Shown: positions 9,191 through 19,010 of the stretch, piece after piece
How the letters are laid out: each line of letters begins with the position of its first letter
Numbering within the stretch: the first letter of the stretch is position 1
Assembly: GCF_040361215.1 (NCBI RefSeq)
Contig: NZ_APND01000003.1
Coordinates: 186,001 to 250,000 of the forward strand
Direction of reading: 5' to 3'
DNA: 64,000 nucleotides
Origin: Salinisphaera dokdonensis
Lineage (GTDB): Bacteria; Pseudomonadota; Gammaproteobacteria; Nevskiales; Salinisphaeraceae
Translations under genes and position numbers: made by a program
Notes under the pieces: model-generated
The model's input: the letters and a program-made list of their open reading frames with translations, nothing else
What the model was told of the DNA's origin: nothing
The model's database searches: none

Positions 9191-12100
9191 GTGCTATCGA
9201 TGCATTCCCGTCGGATGCGTTGTGCCGATTCTGCTCAGAATTCGGACACCATAACGCCCGCCCGCGCCTACACCGCGCGCCATCCGCGCTCCGGTCGCCT
9301 CGCGGTCGCAGCACTTCTCATCGCGGCAGCGGCCGTTCTGCCCGCCTGTTCCAGCGGCGGCGGCGGCGACAATGGTGAGCCGAACCCGCGTGACGAAGTC
9401 ACCGCAAGCGGACTGAACTTTACCTACCCGTTCAACGGCCAGCAGGATGTCGTACTCGATACCCAGATGGTCGTGAACTTCGATGGCGAAGTCTCCGGCC
9501 GCACCGAAAACGCGCTGGAACTACAAATCGATGGTGAGACTGCGCAGCCGCAGATCGCGGTCGAGCAGGATGAAGATCAGCCGAATATCCTGCGTTTGAC
9601 CTACACAGGCGACCTGCAGCCGGCTCAGACCTATTCGGTCGTTGCTACGCGCAGCCTTTCCGGCGGCAACACCGCGTTCGCCGACGGCGACACATTGTTC
9701 CAGTTCACCACGCGTCCTGCCGAAGGGCGCCCGGCCGACAGCGACAACCTCGAGGTTGTGAGCACGACCCCGGGCGACACCAATCCGGTCACTGATCGTA
9801 CGTCGATTGTCACGACGTTCAGTACGTTCCGCGTCATTCTGAACGAACCGGTCGACCCGGCAACCGTGGATGCCGAGAGCTTCACCGTCACCGGCGACAA
9901 CGGTCCTGTGGAAGGCCGTATTACTGCGCTGGGTCGTTATCTGGTATTCGACCCGATCGACGATCTGGAAGCCGGCAACTACACGATCACGGTCGCCCCC
10001 TCCGTCACGTCGCAGTTCGGCAAGACCCTGACCAGCGCCTATACGGCAACGCGTAGCGTTATCGATCCGGGGGAGCTGATCAAGGCCAACCTTGAGCTCA
10101 CCCCTTCGGAGGATAACGTCGGCGATCTGCCAGCCAACAGCCTTAACGGTCTGGCGATCAACAACGTCAACATCGACTCCCAGCTGATCGGCTCTAACGA
10201 CCAGCCGGCAAGCGCTTCTCCCCAGCGTAATACCGTTCAGACCGAGCTTCCGAAATCCGGCGCGCAGGGCTTCGGCGATGTCATCCCGGCCACCATCCGC
10301 GCCGGCCAGAAGATTCAGCTGACCGGACTTCGTCTGTTTTTGAACGGCGATGTTGAAACCTCGATTAACCCGAGTGGCCCGATCGATGTCAACTTCATCA
10401 GCGACGTCGACGTGACCCTCATGTCGAACGACTACCGCAATATCGAAACCCCCACGGCGGTCCGTCTGCGTTTCGATCTGGGGATCGGCACGCTGATCAC
10501 CACGCCTGCTGGCACGCCGGAAAATATTATTGAGTCACTTGCCAACGGCGTCTTCAACCAGAGTGCGCTGAACATTCAGGCGGCCGGTCTGGCGACCCCC
10601 ATGCCGAATGGCGACCTTAAGATTGCAACCCTCGGCACGTTCCCGATCAACGTGAACCGTACCGACAATGCCACCGTGGATCTCGAGCTCACGTTGCTGC
10701 TGCCCAACGAGGCATTCGAAGAGCAGGACGAGCTACTTGAGGACGAAACTGCGCCAATCCTGACAGCCCAGTCGCCCAGCGCTTGCCTCTACGCCTTCGG
10801 CTCCCCCGCCTATAACGCTATTTACGCGAATAACGGCGCGGCGCCGACCGCACTTCCCGAACAGCTGTGCCTCGACGGCAACCCCGGCGATGACGACAGC
10901 GCCGCGATCAACAGCTTCCCGATCGACTCGAGCCCCGCAATTACCTTCAGCGAGCCGCTCGATCCGGATACTGTCAATGCGCAAAGCATTCAGTTCACGG
11001 GCGGCGGCGTTACCGTGCCCGCGACCTATCGTGTGGAAGGCTTCAGTGTCGTCATCGACCCGGTCAACCTGCTCGCACCGAGCACGCAGTATCAGATCAC
11101 GCTCAACGGCGGTGACACGCTTCGGGATCTGGCCGGCAATCCGGTGAGTTTCGAAAACCCGCTCGGCCCGCGTCAGACAATTGCTTTCACTACCGAACCG
11201 TATGTCAATTCGAGCGCGACGCCGCCGCTGCTCGGGACGTTGTCGCCGGGCATTCCCTGCGCCCTGGAAGGCGGCGATTTCCAAACCAACGGCGACACCG
11301 CCGGCCATTGCGTAGGCGATGATCCCGGCGATGACTCAGCATCGGACAACTTCCCGGTCTTCGAACATCCGGCGAATGTCGCAATCGACGGCTTTTTCTC
11401 GAAGTTCGTGGATACCGAGTCCATCGTTCTCGCCGACGGCTGTCTCGTGGGCGGCACGGGGAACACCGTCACCAACGCGACCATCGCCATTCAGGAAATG
11501 GATGACACCGGCGCGTGCGTGGGTGTTGTGCCCGGCGAACTCGCGTTTTCCAATACGACGGGTACCAGCAGCGCCCTGGGTAGTGCGGGCGAAGGTATCT
11601 ATACGCGCGCCTTCTCGTTCCGCCCGAGTGCACCTTTCGAAGAGGGCATGCGCTACTGGACGGTTATCTGTGGCACGGAAGGTACGGCCTGTACCACCGC
11701 CAATCAGATCACCGGCGTGGACGGCAATGCGCTCAATACCGATCCGTTGAATGGCACCGGTTCCACGGCCCAATCGGCGGCAACGCAGCCCGCGGGCGGG
11801 CCGACAATCATCATGCCGTTTGATGTAGTTGCGCCCACCGAGGACTATTACGCCAATCAGTTCACCCTGCCGGAGGCGGACACGAACGGTAACGGTCAAT
11901 TCGACGACGCCGAAATCGCTCAACAGGCTAACCGCGCGCTTGTCGACTTGAGTTCGGGTGGCATCCCTATCGGCCAGTACCAGACGTATTTGTCGCTCAC
12001 GCGTCCGATCGCGATCGGCGAGTCGGTCGACGGCTGTGAAGACGATCTGGGTGACTTCGGTGCGGATACGCTCTCGGTCGAAACTGACGCCTGCATTCAG

Positions 12101-12745
12101 GTTGCCTTGCTGCCGGGCGGCGTCAATTCCCTGACCAGTATCAATCTGGGCGCCGATGTCGTGAGCAATCTGCTATCCGGTTTAGGTGAGGACACAAGCC
12201 CCGTCGCCGACATCCCGGTTCTAGGACCCATTCTCGGCGGTCTTGGCACAACCCTCGGCGAGGTCACCGGGGTACTTCTGGACGGAGAAACCGGGTTACT
12301 ACCCAACCTCCTAGACGGTTTAGGCCTTGCAGATGTGGCCGAACCGCTGCAGACCGGCCGCATTCTGCTGCGCTTCCCGAATGAGGAAGGTGGCGAGGAC
12401 GGCGTGGCACAGTCGGGCTATATCGTCGAAAAATGCTCTGGCACGATCGCTGGCCGCGCATACGACTACGAGCCCTGCTTCGTTGCCAATCTCGACCTGA
12501 TTGCGAACGCGCCGGATGCGCAAGTGCTGTCGGTCGATCAGCAGACGTTCACAACGGCCATCGTCGGTCCGGTGACATTCGAACAGAATGGCCGTCTGGT
12601 TATTTCGCTTCAGAATCTGGACGACATCACGCTGGACGCAACGGCGGTGATTCTGCCGGCTCAGGCGACGATCGCTCAGGGCAACCTGAACTTCCAGCTG
12701 GTCGGCTCACCCACCCACGGCGGCCGGGAATTCCCGGATCGCTAA
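9191..12745 (+). CDS. large lipoprotein with bacterial Ig-like (Big_5) repeats and an EF-hand-like loop
   Basis: This 1184-residue protein is predicted to be an envelope lipoprotein: a basic N-region, a hydrophobic stretch and a lipobox ending LPAC at Cys53, followed by a Gly/Ser linker. I chose the GTG at 9191 because AAGGGAGA lies 7 bases upstream; an ATG at 9200 is possible. Repeated Ig-like units with the pattern 'EPLDPDTVNAQSIQ' and 'L.PSTQYQITL' occur around residues 70-175, 190-277 and 570-670, with a diverged one after 700. A calcium-loop pattern D897-x-N-x-N-G-x-x-D905-x-x-E908 is present. The protein is very acidic. It is followed by an OmpW-like gene. Function is unknown; an adhesion or surface role is possible. 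Confidence 0.8.
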   Translation: MLSMHSRRMRCADSAQNSDTITPARAYTARHPRSGRLAVAALLIAAAAVLPACSSGGGGDNGEPNPRDEVTASGLNFTYPFNGQQDVVLDTQMVVNFDGEVSGRTENALELQIDGETAQPQIAVEQDEDQPNILRLTYTGDLQPAQTYSVVATRSLSGGNTAFADGDTLFQFTTRPAEGRPADSDNLEVVSTTPGDTNPVTDRTSIVTTFSTFRVILNEPVDPATVDAESFTVTGDNGPVEGRITALGRYLVFDPIDDLEAGNYTITVAPSVTSQFGKTLTSAYTATRSVIDPGELIKANLELTPSEDNVGDLPANSLNGLAINNVNIDSQLIGSNDQPASASPQRNTVQTELPKSGAQGFGDVIPATIRAGQKIQLTGLRLFLNGDVETSINPSGPIDVNFISDVDVTLMSNDYRNIETPTAVRLRFDLGIGTLITTPAGTPENIIESLANGVFNQSALNIQAAGLATPMPNGDLKIATLGTFPINVNRTDNATVDLELTLLLPNEAFEEQDELLEDETAPILTAQSPSACLYAFGSPAYNAIYANNGAAPTALPEQLCLDGNPGDDDSAAINSFPIDSSPAITFSEPLDPDTVNAQSIQFTGGGVTVPATYRVEGFSVVIDPVNLLAPSTQYQITLNGGDTLRDLAGNPVSFENPLGPRQTIAFTTEPYVNSSATPPLLGTLSPGIPCALEGGDFQTNGDTAGHCVGDDPGDDSASDNFPVFEHPANVAIDGFFSKFVDTESIVLADGCLVGGTGNTVTNATIAIQEMDDTGACVGVVPGELAFSNTTGTSSALGSAGEGIYTRAFSFRPSAPFEEGMRYWTVICGTEGTACTTANQITGVDGNALNTDPLNGTGSTAQSAATQPAGGPTIIMPFDVVAPTEDYYANQFTLPEADTNGNGQFDDAEIAQQANRALVDLSSGGIPIGQYQTYLSLTRPIAIGESVDGCEDDLGDFGADTLSVETDACIQVALLPGGVNSLTSINLGADVVSNLLSGLGEDTSPVADIPVLGPILGGLGTTLGEVTGVLLDGETGLLPNLLDGLGLADVAEPLQTGRILLRFPNEEGGEDGVAQSGYIVEKCSGTIAGRAYDYEPCFVANLDLIANAPDAQVLSVDQQTFTTAIVGPVTFEQNGRLVISLQNLDDITLDATAVILPAQATIAQGNLNFQLVGSPTHGGREFPDR

Positions 12746-12764
12746 TCACTAGCGCTCGATGATC

Positions 12765-12793
12765 GATCCCGGCCGCGGGGCGCAGCCGGGATC
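12765..12793 (+). other. intercistronic hairpin
   Basis: A perfect 9-base stem (GATCCCGGC with GCCGGGATC) encloses an 11-base loop between the lipoprotein gene and the OmpW-like gene. There is no T tract after it, so a processing or mRNA-stability role is more likely than termination. Confidence 0.4.
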
Positions 12794-12832
12794 CTGACTC
12801 TCTACAAGACAAACGAGACAAGGAGAAGGGAG

Positions 12833-13765
12833 ATGATTCAGGACAACATGTCCGTACGTCGTGCGCTGGGGAAGCGAGCGGCCGTAGCGATTCTGGGCTG
12901 CGCCAGCCTGCTTGCCGCGGGCAGTGCCCTCGCTCAAGGCCAGATGCGCGACGACGATTCGTCCGATACCGTCGAGGACAAGGGCAGCCTGCTGCACCAG
13001 GTCTTTGAATATACGAAGAACAACAGCTATTTCCGTGTCGGCGTACTGCACTTCCAGTACTACGGCACCAGCTCGCGACTCAAGGTCGAAAACGCCCAGG
13101 GCCTGGCAGCCCAGGGCTTCGGGTCCGGTGAAAGCCGCCTGGACCACACGGGCTCGTCCACCGGCAACCTCACCACGCTCGGCGGTACCTTCGGTATGTA
13201 TATTCCGAAGACGGGCAAGCATCTGGCCATGGAAGTCACGCTCGCGCCGCCGCTCAAGCTGGACTTCGAAGTCAGCAAGAATGCGATCGACGAATCGCTC
13301 GCGCCCGAAACGAATGGCGGCCTGCAAACAGGGATCCCACCGCTGGGTCAGTCCATCGGTACCCTCAAGGCCCTGCCCCCAAACCTGACGATCGTTTATC
13401 GGCCGTGGGTGGACACGATGTTCCAGCCCTATATCGGTGCCGGCGCGATGTATCTCTACACTTTTGACACCGACGTGAACAACGAAGTGCTCAACGCCTA
13501 TGGCAACGAGCCGACGCTGAACCTGACCAAGCCGGTCGCCTGTGTGGGCCAGCTCGGCATGGACATGAAGCTGACCGAGAAGATGTTCCTGACAGCCGAT
13601 GTGAAGTACGTCGGTTGTGCCGAGGTGGAAGCCAAGGTGAACAATATCGTGGTCAACGCGCCCAATCTCAGCCCGACTGTCGGGCCGATCAATGTGGGTA
13701 CCGTGAGTTCGACAAACGACTTCAAGGCCGTGCTCTACCAGCTGTCGTTCGGTATGCATTTCTAA
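12833..13765 (+). CDS. OmpW-family outer membrane protein
   Basis: The 310-residue precursor starts after a strong AAGGAGAAGGGAG site. It has a classic Sec signal peptide (a basic N-region, then ILGCASLLAAGSALA with cleavage near residue 34). The mature part shows alternating beta strands, the OmpW-like stretch LPPNLTIVYRPWVDTMFQPY and IGAGAMYLYTFD, and a C-terminal aromatic residue (GMHF), which the BAM machinery needs. OmpW proteins are 8-stranded barrels that pass small hydrophobic compounds. It is longer than E. coli OmpW (212 residues) because of longer loops. It is probably co-transcribed with the Ig-like lipoprotein upstream. Confidence 0.82.
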   Translation: MIQDNMSVRRALGKRAAVAILGCASLLAAGSALAQGQMRDDDSSDTVEDKGSLLHQVFEYTKNNSYFRVGVLHFQYYGTSSRLKVENAQGLAAQGFGSGESRLDHTGSSTGNLTTLGGTFGMYIPKTGKHLAMEVTLAPPLKLDFEVSKNAIDESLAPETNGGLQTGIPPLGQSIGTLKALPPNLTIVYRPWVDTMFQPYIGAGAMYLYTFDTDVNNEVLNAYGNEPTLNLTKPVACVGQLGMDMKLTEKMFLTADVKYVGCAEVEAKVNNIVVNAPNLSPTVGPINVGTVSSTNDFKAVLYQLSFGMHF

Positions 13766-13798
13766 CGCAGGCCTAGCCTGTAGCGAGGCCATAAAGAA

Positions 13799-13827
13799 AA
13801 AGGCCGCCCAGTTGGGCGGCCTTTTTT
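13799..13827 (+). terminator. rho-independent terminator after the OmpW-like gene
   Basis: A stem AAGGCCGCCC / GGGCGGCCTT with a short AGTT loop is followed directly by a run of T. It ends the lipoprotein-OmpW unit and separates it from the convergent minus-strand transporter operon. Confidence 0.9.
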
Positions 13828-13905
13828 GTGTGCGCTCCTGCCGAATAACGCGACTATCGAGTTTCTCGACTCAACGCAGATGGGCGATCCGCGACGCCCG
13901 CCGTA

Positions 13906-14457
13906 TCAGCCCGCCTTGGCGACAATTTCGAATGCAAGTTCCCGGACCGCATCCGACATGGCCTGACCGATCGCGGCCGCATCGCGTGGCCTGGCCGGCA
14001 ATGCCTGCTGGATCACGGTGTTATCGCGAGCGACCACGGTTTCGGATTTCGATTGGGTGACCTTCCAGCGCGCAGCAAGCACCACCTGCCCGGACGGCTG
14101 GGGCTCGAAGGCATCGACCACGACATCCACTTCGTAATCGCGCCCGCGATCGTCCACCAGTTTTTCGTCGATGGTCTGCTGGAGCAGCCGTGTCATGGCC
14201 ACCGGCAACCGCTCCGCCCATTTGGCATTCGGCATACGCGTAAGCACGTACTCATCGGTACGCAGCTGAATATCATAGTTGTCCAGATATTCCGGTACAC
14301 GCACCCGGCGCACCTGCCAACTGCTCGCCTGGCTGTTCGCGCGGGCGGTCTGCGGCGGTGATAGCAAAACCTGTTGTAACGGCGGTACACCACTACAGGC
14401 CGCAGTGGTCGCCACGAACAGCGCAGTCACACCGCCACGCACTAGCTCTCTCATCAT
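13906..14457 (-). CDS. PqiC-like ABC-transport auxiliary lipoprotein
   Basis: This 183-residue lipoprotein has a short signal peptide with lipobox TAAC at Cys21. The rest fits the ABC_trans_aux family (PqiC/YmbA), outer-membrane lipoproteins that work with MCE proteins such as PqiB. Conserved features are RVPEYLDN near residue 53, followed by the YVLTRMPNAKWAERLP block. Its ATG overlaps the stop of the MlaD-like gene by four bases. It is the last gene of the export run. The partner MCE transporter is the set immediately upstream. Confidence 0.82.
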   Translation of the reverse strand: MMRELVRGGVTALFVATTAACSGVPPLQQVLLSPPQTARANSQASSWQVRRVRVPEYLDNYDIQLRTDEYVLTRMPNAKWAERLPVAMTRLLQQTIDEKLVDDRGRDYEVDVVVDAFEPQPSGQVVLAARWKVTQSKSETVVARDNTVIQQALPARPRDAAAIGQAMSDAVRELAFEIVAKAG

Positions 14458-15437
14458 CGCTGGCCTCCACCGAAGAGCAAAGCGTTGGGGTCACGTTCGA
14501 GTGTCTCGGCAAATCGCCGCATGGAGGACGCACCGGCCGACAGATCCCGGATCGCGCTTTCCACGTCCTGGCGCGTACCCGAATTGGGGTCGGTCAGATC
14601 CTCTAGATTCTCCGAGAGCTGCTGCAGATTGGCGCTGGTCGCTTCGGCGTTGTCGAGCAGCCGCGTGAGCTGTTCGTCACGCGATTCGATCTGCGTGTTC
14701 ACGTTATCGGTTAGCGCACGCACGCTCTCGAGCGTTTTTTCGAACTGGCGACTGTTCATGTAGACGGCATCACGCGCGGCCGCGATCGCCTCGCGCGTGG
14801 TCGTCGTGGTCTTTTCGAGATTCGGGCCCATGCGGTTGAGCAACTGATCCATGTCGTTGGCCAGAGTGACCACCGATTCCATGGTCTCGTTCACCGTTTC
14901 GAGCGTGTCCTTCCACGGCAGCCCGGTCACCGTATCCTTCAGCTGCTCGATCTCGGAGGGTACAGCCGGGATTTCCGTCAACTCCATGTCGTCGCGGTTG
15001 GCAACAAACCGCGGCTTCGTATCGGGTTGAAAATCCAGGTTCACGGCCAATTGCGAGGTCACGTAACTCCAGACGACGAGTTGCGCGCGCAAGCCGCGAC
15101 GCACCAACTCCTCGGTGGTCACATCCGAGCTCGTCGGCGAGCCGTTCATCATGACCGTGTTGTTGCCGGCCATCTCGATCGTGACGCCGATACGCGCCTT
15201 GCCCACGTTCGGATCGAGCCGCAGCTGCACGTTCTTGACCGTGCCGACCTGCACGCCGCGAAACAGCACTTTCGAACCATTGCTTAGACCGAGCACGGAC
15301 TGGTCGAAGAAGATGATCGCCTGACGGCTGTTGGATAGCAGACGATTGCCGCCGAGAGCGAGCACCCCCACGACGACCAGCGCGATCGCGCCGAACATGA
15401 ACAGCCCGATTACGGTGTAGCTGCGATTGCTTGCCAT
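14454..15437 (-). CDS. MCE-family lipid-transport substrate-binding protein (MlaD-like)
   Basis: This 327-residue protein has one N-terminal membrane helix (residues 8-30, TVIGLFMFGAIALVVVGVLAL) and an MCE domain after it (VLFRGVQVGTVKNVQL, near residues 57-72). A long helical C-terminal part (about 160-300) resembles the coiled-coil tail of MCE proteins that form a periplasmic channel. It binds phospholipid for the ABC complex made by the two upstream genes. Its start lies directly after the stop of the ATPase gene, with no gap. Confidence 0.9.
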   Translation of the reverse strand: MASNRSYTVIGLFMFGAIALVVVGVLALGGNRLLSNSRQAIIFFDQSVLGLSNGSKVLFRGVQVGTVKNVQLRLDPNVGKARIGVTIEMAGNNTVMMNGSPTSSDVTTEELVRRGLRAQLVVWSYVTSQLAVNLDFQPDTKPRFVANRDDMELTEIPAVPSEIEQLKDTVTGLPWKDTLETVNETMESVVTLANDMDQLLNRMGPNLEKTTTTTREAIAAARDAVYMNSRQFEKTLESVRALTDNVNTQIESRDEQLTRLLDNAEATSANLQQLSENLEDLTDPNSGTRQDVESAIRDLSAGASSMRRFAETLERDPNALLFGGGQR

Positions 15438-16271
15438 CTAGAGAACCTCTGATCTGGCCGGAAACTCCGGACCGTCGCCCTCGGCGCGCGTGCTGGCGTC
15501 CAGCGACTGGCGATTGAGAAAGGCGCGCACACGCGCGTGTTCCGCGTTGTCCGCCAGTGCGCGCGGATCGCCGTGGGCGATCGCGCGGCGGCTTTCATTG
15601 TCGAGATAGATGCTGTCGTCGGCAATCGTGAAGATGCTCGGCAGCTCGTGGGTTACGGCGATCACACTCAGCTGCAGCGCGTCGCGCAGATTCATGATCA
15701 GCGAATCCAGCCGCTGCGACGTGATCGGGTCGAGGCCCGCGCTGGGCTCGTCGAGGAACAGATAGTCCGGATCCAACGCGATCGCACGGGCCAGGCCGGC
15801 CCGCTTCTGCATGCCGCCGGACAGCTCGCTCGGCATGCGCGACTCCTGGCCGGCCAACCCCACCAGCGCGAGCTTGAACGCCACCTGGTCGCGGATTTCC
15901 GCAGCACTCAGGCGCGTATGCAGCTGTAGCGGCAGCCCCACGTTTTCGCCGACCGTCATCGAACTCCAGAGTGCGGTGCTCTGGAACAGCACACCGATAC
16001 GCCGTTGCAGCGCCCGGCGCTCGGCGACGTTCTCGGTCCAGAGCCGCTGGCCGTCGAAGGTGATGTCGCCCTGCGCCGCCTGTTCGAGATCGATCATGTG
16101 CCGCAGCAACGTACTCTTGCCGCAGCCCGACACGCCCATGATCACGAAGATGCTCGCCGGGCGCACATGAAACGACAGTTCATGCTGAACGACCGTCGAA
16201 CCGTAGGCCAGCGTGAGGTCGCGCACGACCACACCGGAATCCGGCGGGCGCGTTCGATCGAGAACCGCCAT
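15438..16271 (-). CDS. ABC transporter ATP-binding protein (MlaF-like)
   Basis: The 277-residue ATPase has Walker A GVSGCGKST, the signature LSGGMQKRAGLARA (with the KRAG form typical of MlaF/Ttg2A), and Walker B DYLFLDEPSAGLD. I chose the ATG at 16271, three bases beyond the permease stop, over an in-frame GTG at 16298 that would overlap it. It powers the MlaE-type permease encoded just upstream. The context makes it a lipid, not a drug, transporter ATPase. Confidence 0.93.
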   Translation of the reverse strand: MAVLDRTRPPDSGVVVRDLTLAYGSTVVQHELSFHVRPASIFVIMGVSGCGKSTLLRHMIDLEQAAQGDITFDGQRLWTENVAERRALQRRIGVLFQSTALWSSMTVGENVGLPLQLHTRLSAAEIRDQVAFKLALVGLAGQESRMPSELSGGMQKRAGLARAIALDPDYLFLDEPSAGLDPITSQRLDSLIMNLRDALQLSVIAVTHELPSIFTIADDSIYLDNESRRAIAHGDPRALADNAEHARVRAFLNRQSLDASTRAEGDGPEFPARSEVL

Positions 16272-16273
16272 CG

Positions 16274-17413
16274 CTAGACCCCCAACGCGTTGGTGCACAA
16301 CGCAAAGATGGCGTCGATCACGATGATCCCGATGATCGACACCACAACGGTACGTGTGGCCGCGCGGCCCACTTCAGCCGCGTTGCGTCCCGCGCGCATG
16401 CCCAGATAACAGCTGGCGAGCGCGATGAGAATGCCGAAGCAGACAGCCTTCACGAAACCGATCACGAAGTGGCGCGCGGCGACGGCGTCCTGTAAACGGC
16501 CGAGAAAACTCGCCGGCGAGGTATCCAGCACCAGATCGGCGACGATCATGCCGCCGCCGATGCCGAGCGCGGCGGCGTAGAGAAACAGCAGCGGCATCAT
16601 CAGCGTAAGCGCGGTGAGCCGCGGCAACACCAGAAACTCGAAAGGCGAGACGCCGATCATGCGTAGCGCATCGATTTCCTCGTTGGCCTCCATGGTGGCC
16701 AGATGCGCCGCAAACGTCGCCCCGATACGCCCGGCCATGATGAACGCGGTCATGATCGCCGCCATCTCGCGCGCCACCGCGATCCCGACAAGATCAGCCA
16801 GATAAAGGCCTGCCCCGAACGCCGCCAGCTGGACCGCGCCGACGAAACCGAGCACGGCGCCGATCAACAGGTTCACGATCGTGACTACCGGCAGCGAAGA
16901 CGCGCCCGTTTCGCGCAGCAGCGCCATGAAATCCACCCACCGGGCCTGCGCCTTGCCGACGCTGAGCCGCGGCGTGGCCACGAAGGCGTTGCCGACCATC
17001 TCGGCGGCCCGGGCGAACGCTTCCATACGGTTGCGCCCCGCCACGCCCAGCCGCGTGAGCCAGTGCGCGCGACGGCCCGACGCCGCGTCCGCAGCGGGTG
17101 GGCGCGCAAGCGCGACCAGAGACGAAACGCTCGCCGGCAAGCCGGTGAACGCCACCGCGATCTCGCGGCTGTGCAGCCCCTGACTCACGGCATAGACGAG
17201 CGCGGCCACGCGCGGGTGCGCGCTTTCCAGATCGTGCCCTTCGATGGTTATCGGCGCTTCACTGTCGCCGCGCGCGGCAACCAGCTCGGCGACCAGACGC
17301 TGCGAGGTCGGCAATCGCGACGCGCCGCCCCAGTCGCCGCCCAGCACGAGAGCCGCGGCGCCGTTGCGGGATTCGATACGATAAAGCCGGCTGTGCGACG
17401 CGCTTTGCGGCAC
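16274..17413 (-). CDS. MlaE-like ABC permease with N-terminal STAS-like domain
   Basis: The protein has about 379 residues from a GTG at 17413. The reading frame could extend to an ATG at 17539, but this would overlap the upstream efflux gene by 95 bases and add a basic, low-quality stretch. Residues 1-100 look like a STAS domain. The remainder is an MlaE permease: VTIVNLLIGAVLGFVGAVQL, the EEIDALRMIGVSPFEFLV motif and about five or six membrane helices. Fused STAS-MlaE proteins are known in Proteobacteria. It starts 31 bases after the outer-membrane channel gene on the same strand, linking the two transport systems. Confidence 0.88.
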   Translation of the reverse strand: MPQSASHSRLYRIESRNGAAALVLGGDWGGASRLPTSQRLVAELVAARGDSEAPITIEGHDLESAHPRVAALVYAVSQGLHSREIAVAFTGLPASVSSLVALARPPAADAASGRRAHWLTRLGVAGRNRMEAFARAAEMVGNAFVATPRLSVGKAQARWVDFMALLRETGASSLPVVTIVNLLIGAVLGFVGAVQLAAFGAGLYLADLVGIAVAREMAAIMTAFIMAGRIGATFAAHLATMEANEEIDALRMIGVSPFEFLVLPRLTALTLMMPLLFLYAAALGIGGGMIVADLVLDTSPASFLGRLQDAVAARHFVIGFVKAVCFGILIALASCYLGMRAGRNAAEVGRAATRTVVVSIIGIIVIDAIFALCTNALGV

Positions 17414-17444
17414 GGATTCTCGCGAGATCTCGAAGCGGATACCG

Positions 17445-19010
17445 CTATTCTGACACGGGCTGCGCGGCCGGTTCTTCCGACGCCTCCCGCGGCGTGTCTT
17501 CGTCGCTGCGGTAAACGTCTCGGGCGGCTTCGAGTTCATCGTTCAGCGAATCGCTGTTTTCTGTCCAGCCACCGCCGAGCGCCTTGAACAGATTCGCGGT
17601 CGCGGTGAAGCGATCGCGGATCGCCTCCGCCAGATCGAGCTGACTGTTGAACAGCTGACGCTGCGCGTCGAGCACCTCGAAATAGGCGGTACGGCCCACG
17701 TCGTAGCGCACGTTGGCGAGTTCCAGCGTCTCGCGGTAGGCATCGACCTGTCGCTGCACCGACTCCAGCCGGCGATCCGTGAGGTTCACCGCCACCAGCG
17801 CATCGCGCACTTCCGAAAATGCCTGGCGCACCGTCTGCCGATACATGATCTCGGCCGCATCCTTCTGCGCGATCGCGGTGTCGTAGTTCGCCTGTCGCCG
17901 CCCGAAATCGAAGATCGGCGCCGTGATCGCACCGGAAATGCTTTGTGTTTCGGAGTACGGCTCGAACAGATCGTCCACATCGAGCGCTTCGGTACCGATC
18001 ATCGCCGTGAGGTCGAAAGTCGGAAAGAACCGCGCCTTGGCGACGCCGATGCTGGCGTTGGCCGCGATCAGTGACGCCTCCGCGGCGCGGATATCCGGCC
18101 GGCGCTCGACCAGCAACGAGGGCATGACGACCGGCAGATCTTCCGGCAGGTGCACGTCCTCGAACGAACCCGGCTCGACGTTCGATCCCGCCATGATCTC
18201 GCGCGGCGTATGGCCGGTAAGCACCGCGAGCGATGAGCGCAGCTCGCTGGCCTGCTGCTGCAGCGGCGGCAGCTGCGCCTGAGCGGTCTCTAGCAGGGAG
18301 CGCGTTTGCAGCAGCGTCAGCTTGTCGATCGCACCGTACTTGTAGCGCTGCTGATCCAGCTCCAGGCCCTTCTGTCGGGTCTTGATCGTCTCCTGGGTGA
18401 CCCGGATCTGGCGCTCGAGCGCGCGCAGGGACATGTAGTTGGTGACCACGTCGCTGACCACGCCGAGACGGATCGAATCCTGCGTATACGCCGACGACAA
18501 CAGCTGTGCGCGCGCCTGCTCACTGGCACGGCGCAGGCCGCCGAACACGTCGAGCTCGTAGCTGAGCGTGGCCGCGACCGAGAAGTAGTTGTAACGCTGC
18601 CCGGCCGCCTGGGTGGAACCCGAGCCCGAGGATGCGCCGCCGCCCGCACCACCGCTGCCGCCACTGCTCGCGCCGAGATAGCTGGTCTTCTCTCGTGCCG
18701 CCTGCGCCTGGCCCTGAATCGACGGAAACAGGTTGGCGTTGGCCAGACCCAACTGCGCACGCGCCTCGCGGAAACGCGCGGCCTGCAGGGCCACGTCGAG
18801 GTTGTCGTCCAGCGCGTCGTCAATCAGTTCGTTGAGGACCGGATCGCGATAGCGCGTCCACCAGTAGGCCATGGCGTCCTGCTGGGTCTTGCTCAGCAGC
18901 GTGGCATCGAGCGCCGAGTCCGGCAGATCCATCGTCGGGCGCTCGTAGTCCGGGCCGAGCGTACACGCCGACAGTCCGGCCACCGCAAGCAGCAGAATGG
19001 CCTTACGCAT
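17445..19010 (-). CDS. outer membrane efflux channel, TolC/OprM (NodT) family lipoprotein
   Basis: The 521-residue precursor begins MRKAILLLAVAGLSAC with a lipobox Cys at residue 16, as in OprM. The ATG at 19010 is 7 bases after GAGGGA; ATGs further upstream in frame lie inside the pump gene. Mature motifs include LGPDYERP, WWTRYRDPVLNELIDDAL, and the second repeat with VERRPDIRAAEASLIAANA near the middle. A Gly/Ser-rich insertion sits near residue 150. The start overlaps the pump's stop by 8 bases. It forms the exit duct of the tripartite pump. Confidence 0.92.
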   Translation of the reverse strand: MRKAILLLAVAGLSACTLGPDYERPTMDLPDSALDATLLSKTQQDAMAYWWTRYRDPVLNELIDDALDDNLDVALQAARFREARAQLGLANANLFPSIQGQAQAAREKTSYLGASSGGSGGAGGGASSGSGSTQAAGQRYNYFSVAATLSYELDVFGGLRRASEQARAQLLSSAYTQDSIRLGVVSDVVTNYMSLRALERQIRVTQETIKTRQKGLELDQQRYKYGAIDKLTLLQTRSLLETAQAQLPPLQQQASELRSSLAVLTGHTPREIMAGSNVEPGSFEDVHLPEDLPVVMPSLLVERRPDIRAAEASLIAANASIGVAKARFFPTFDLTAMIGTEALDVDDLFEPYSETQSISGAITAPIFDFGRRQANYDTAIAQKDAAEIMYRQTVRQAFSEVRDALVAVNLTDRRLESVQRQVDAYRETLELANVRYDVGRTAYFEVLDAQRQLFNSQLDLAEAIRDRFTATANLFKALGGGWTENSDSLNDELEAARDVYRSDEDTPREASEEPAAQPVSE

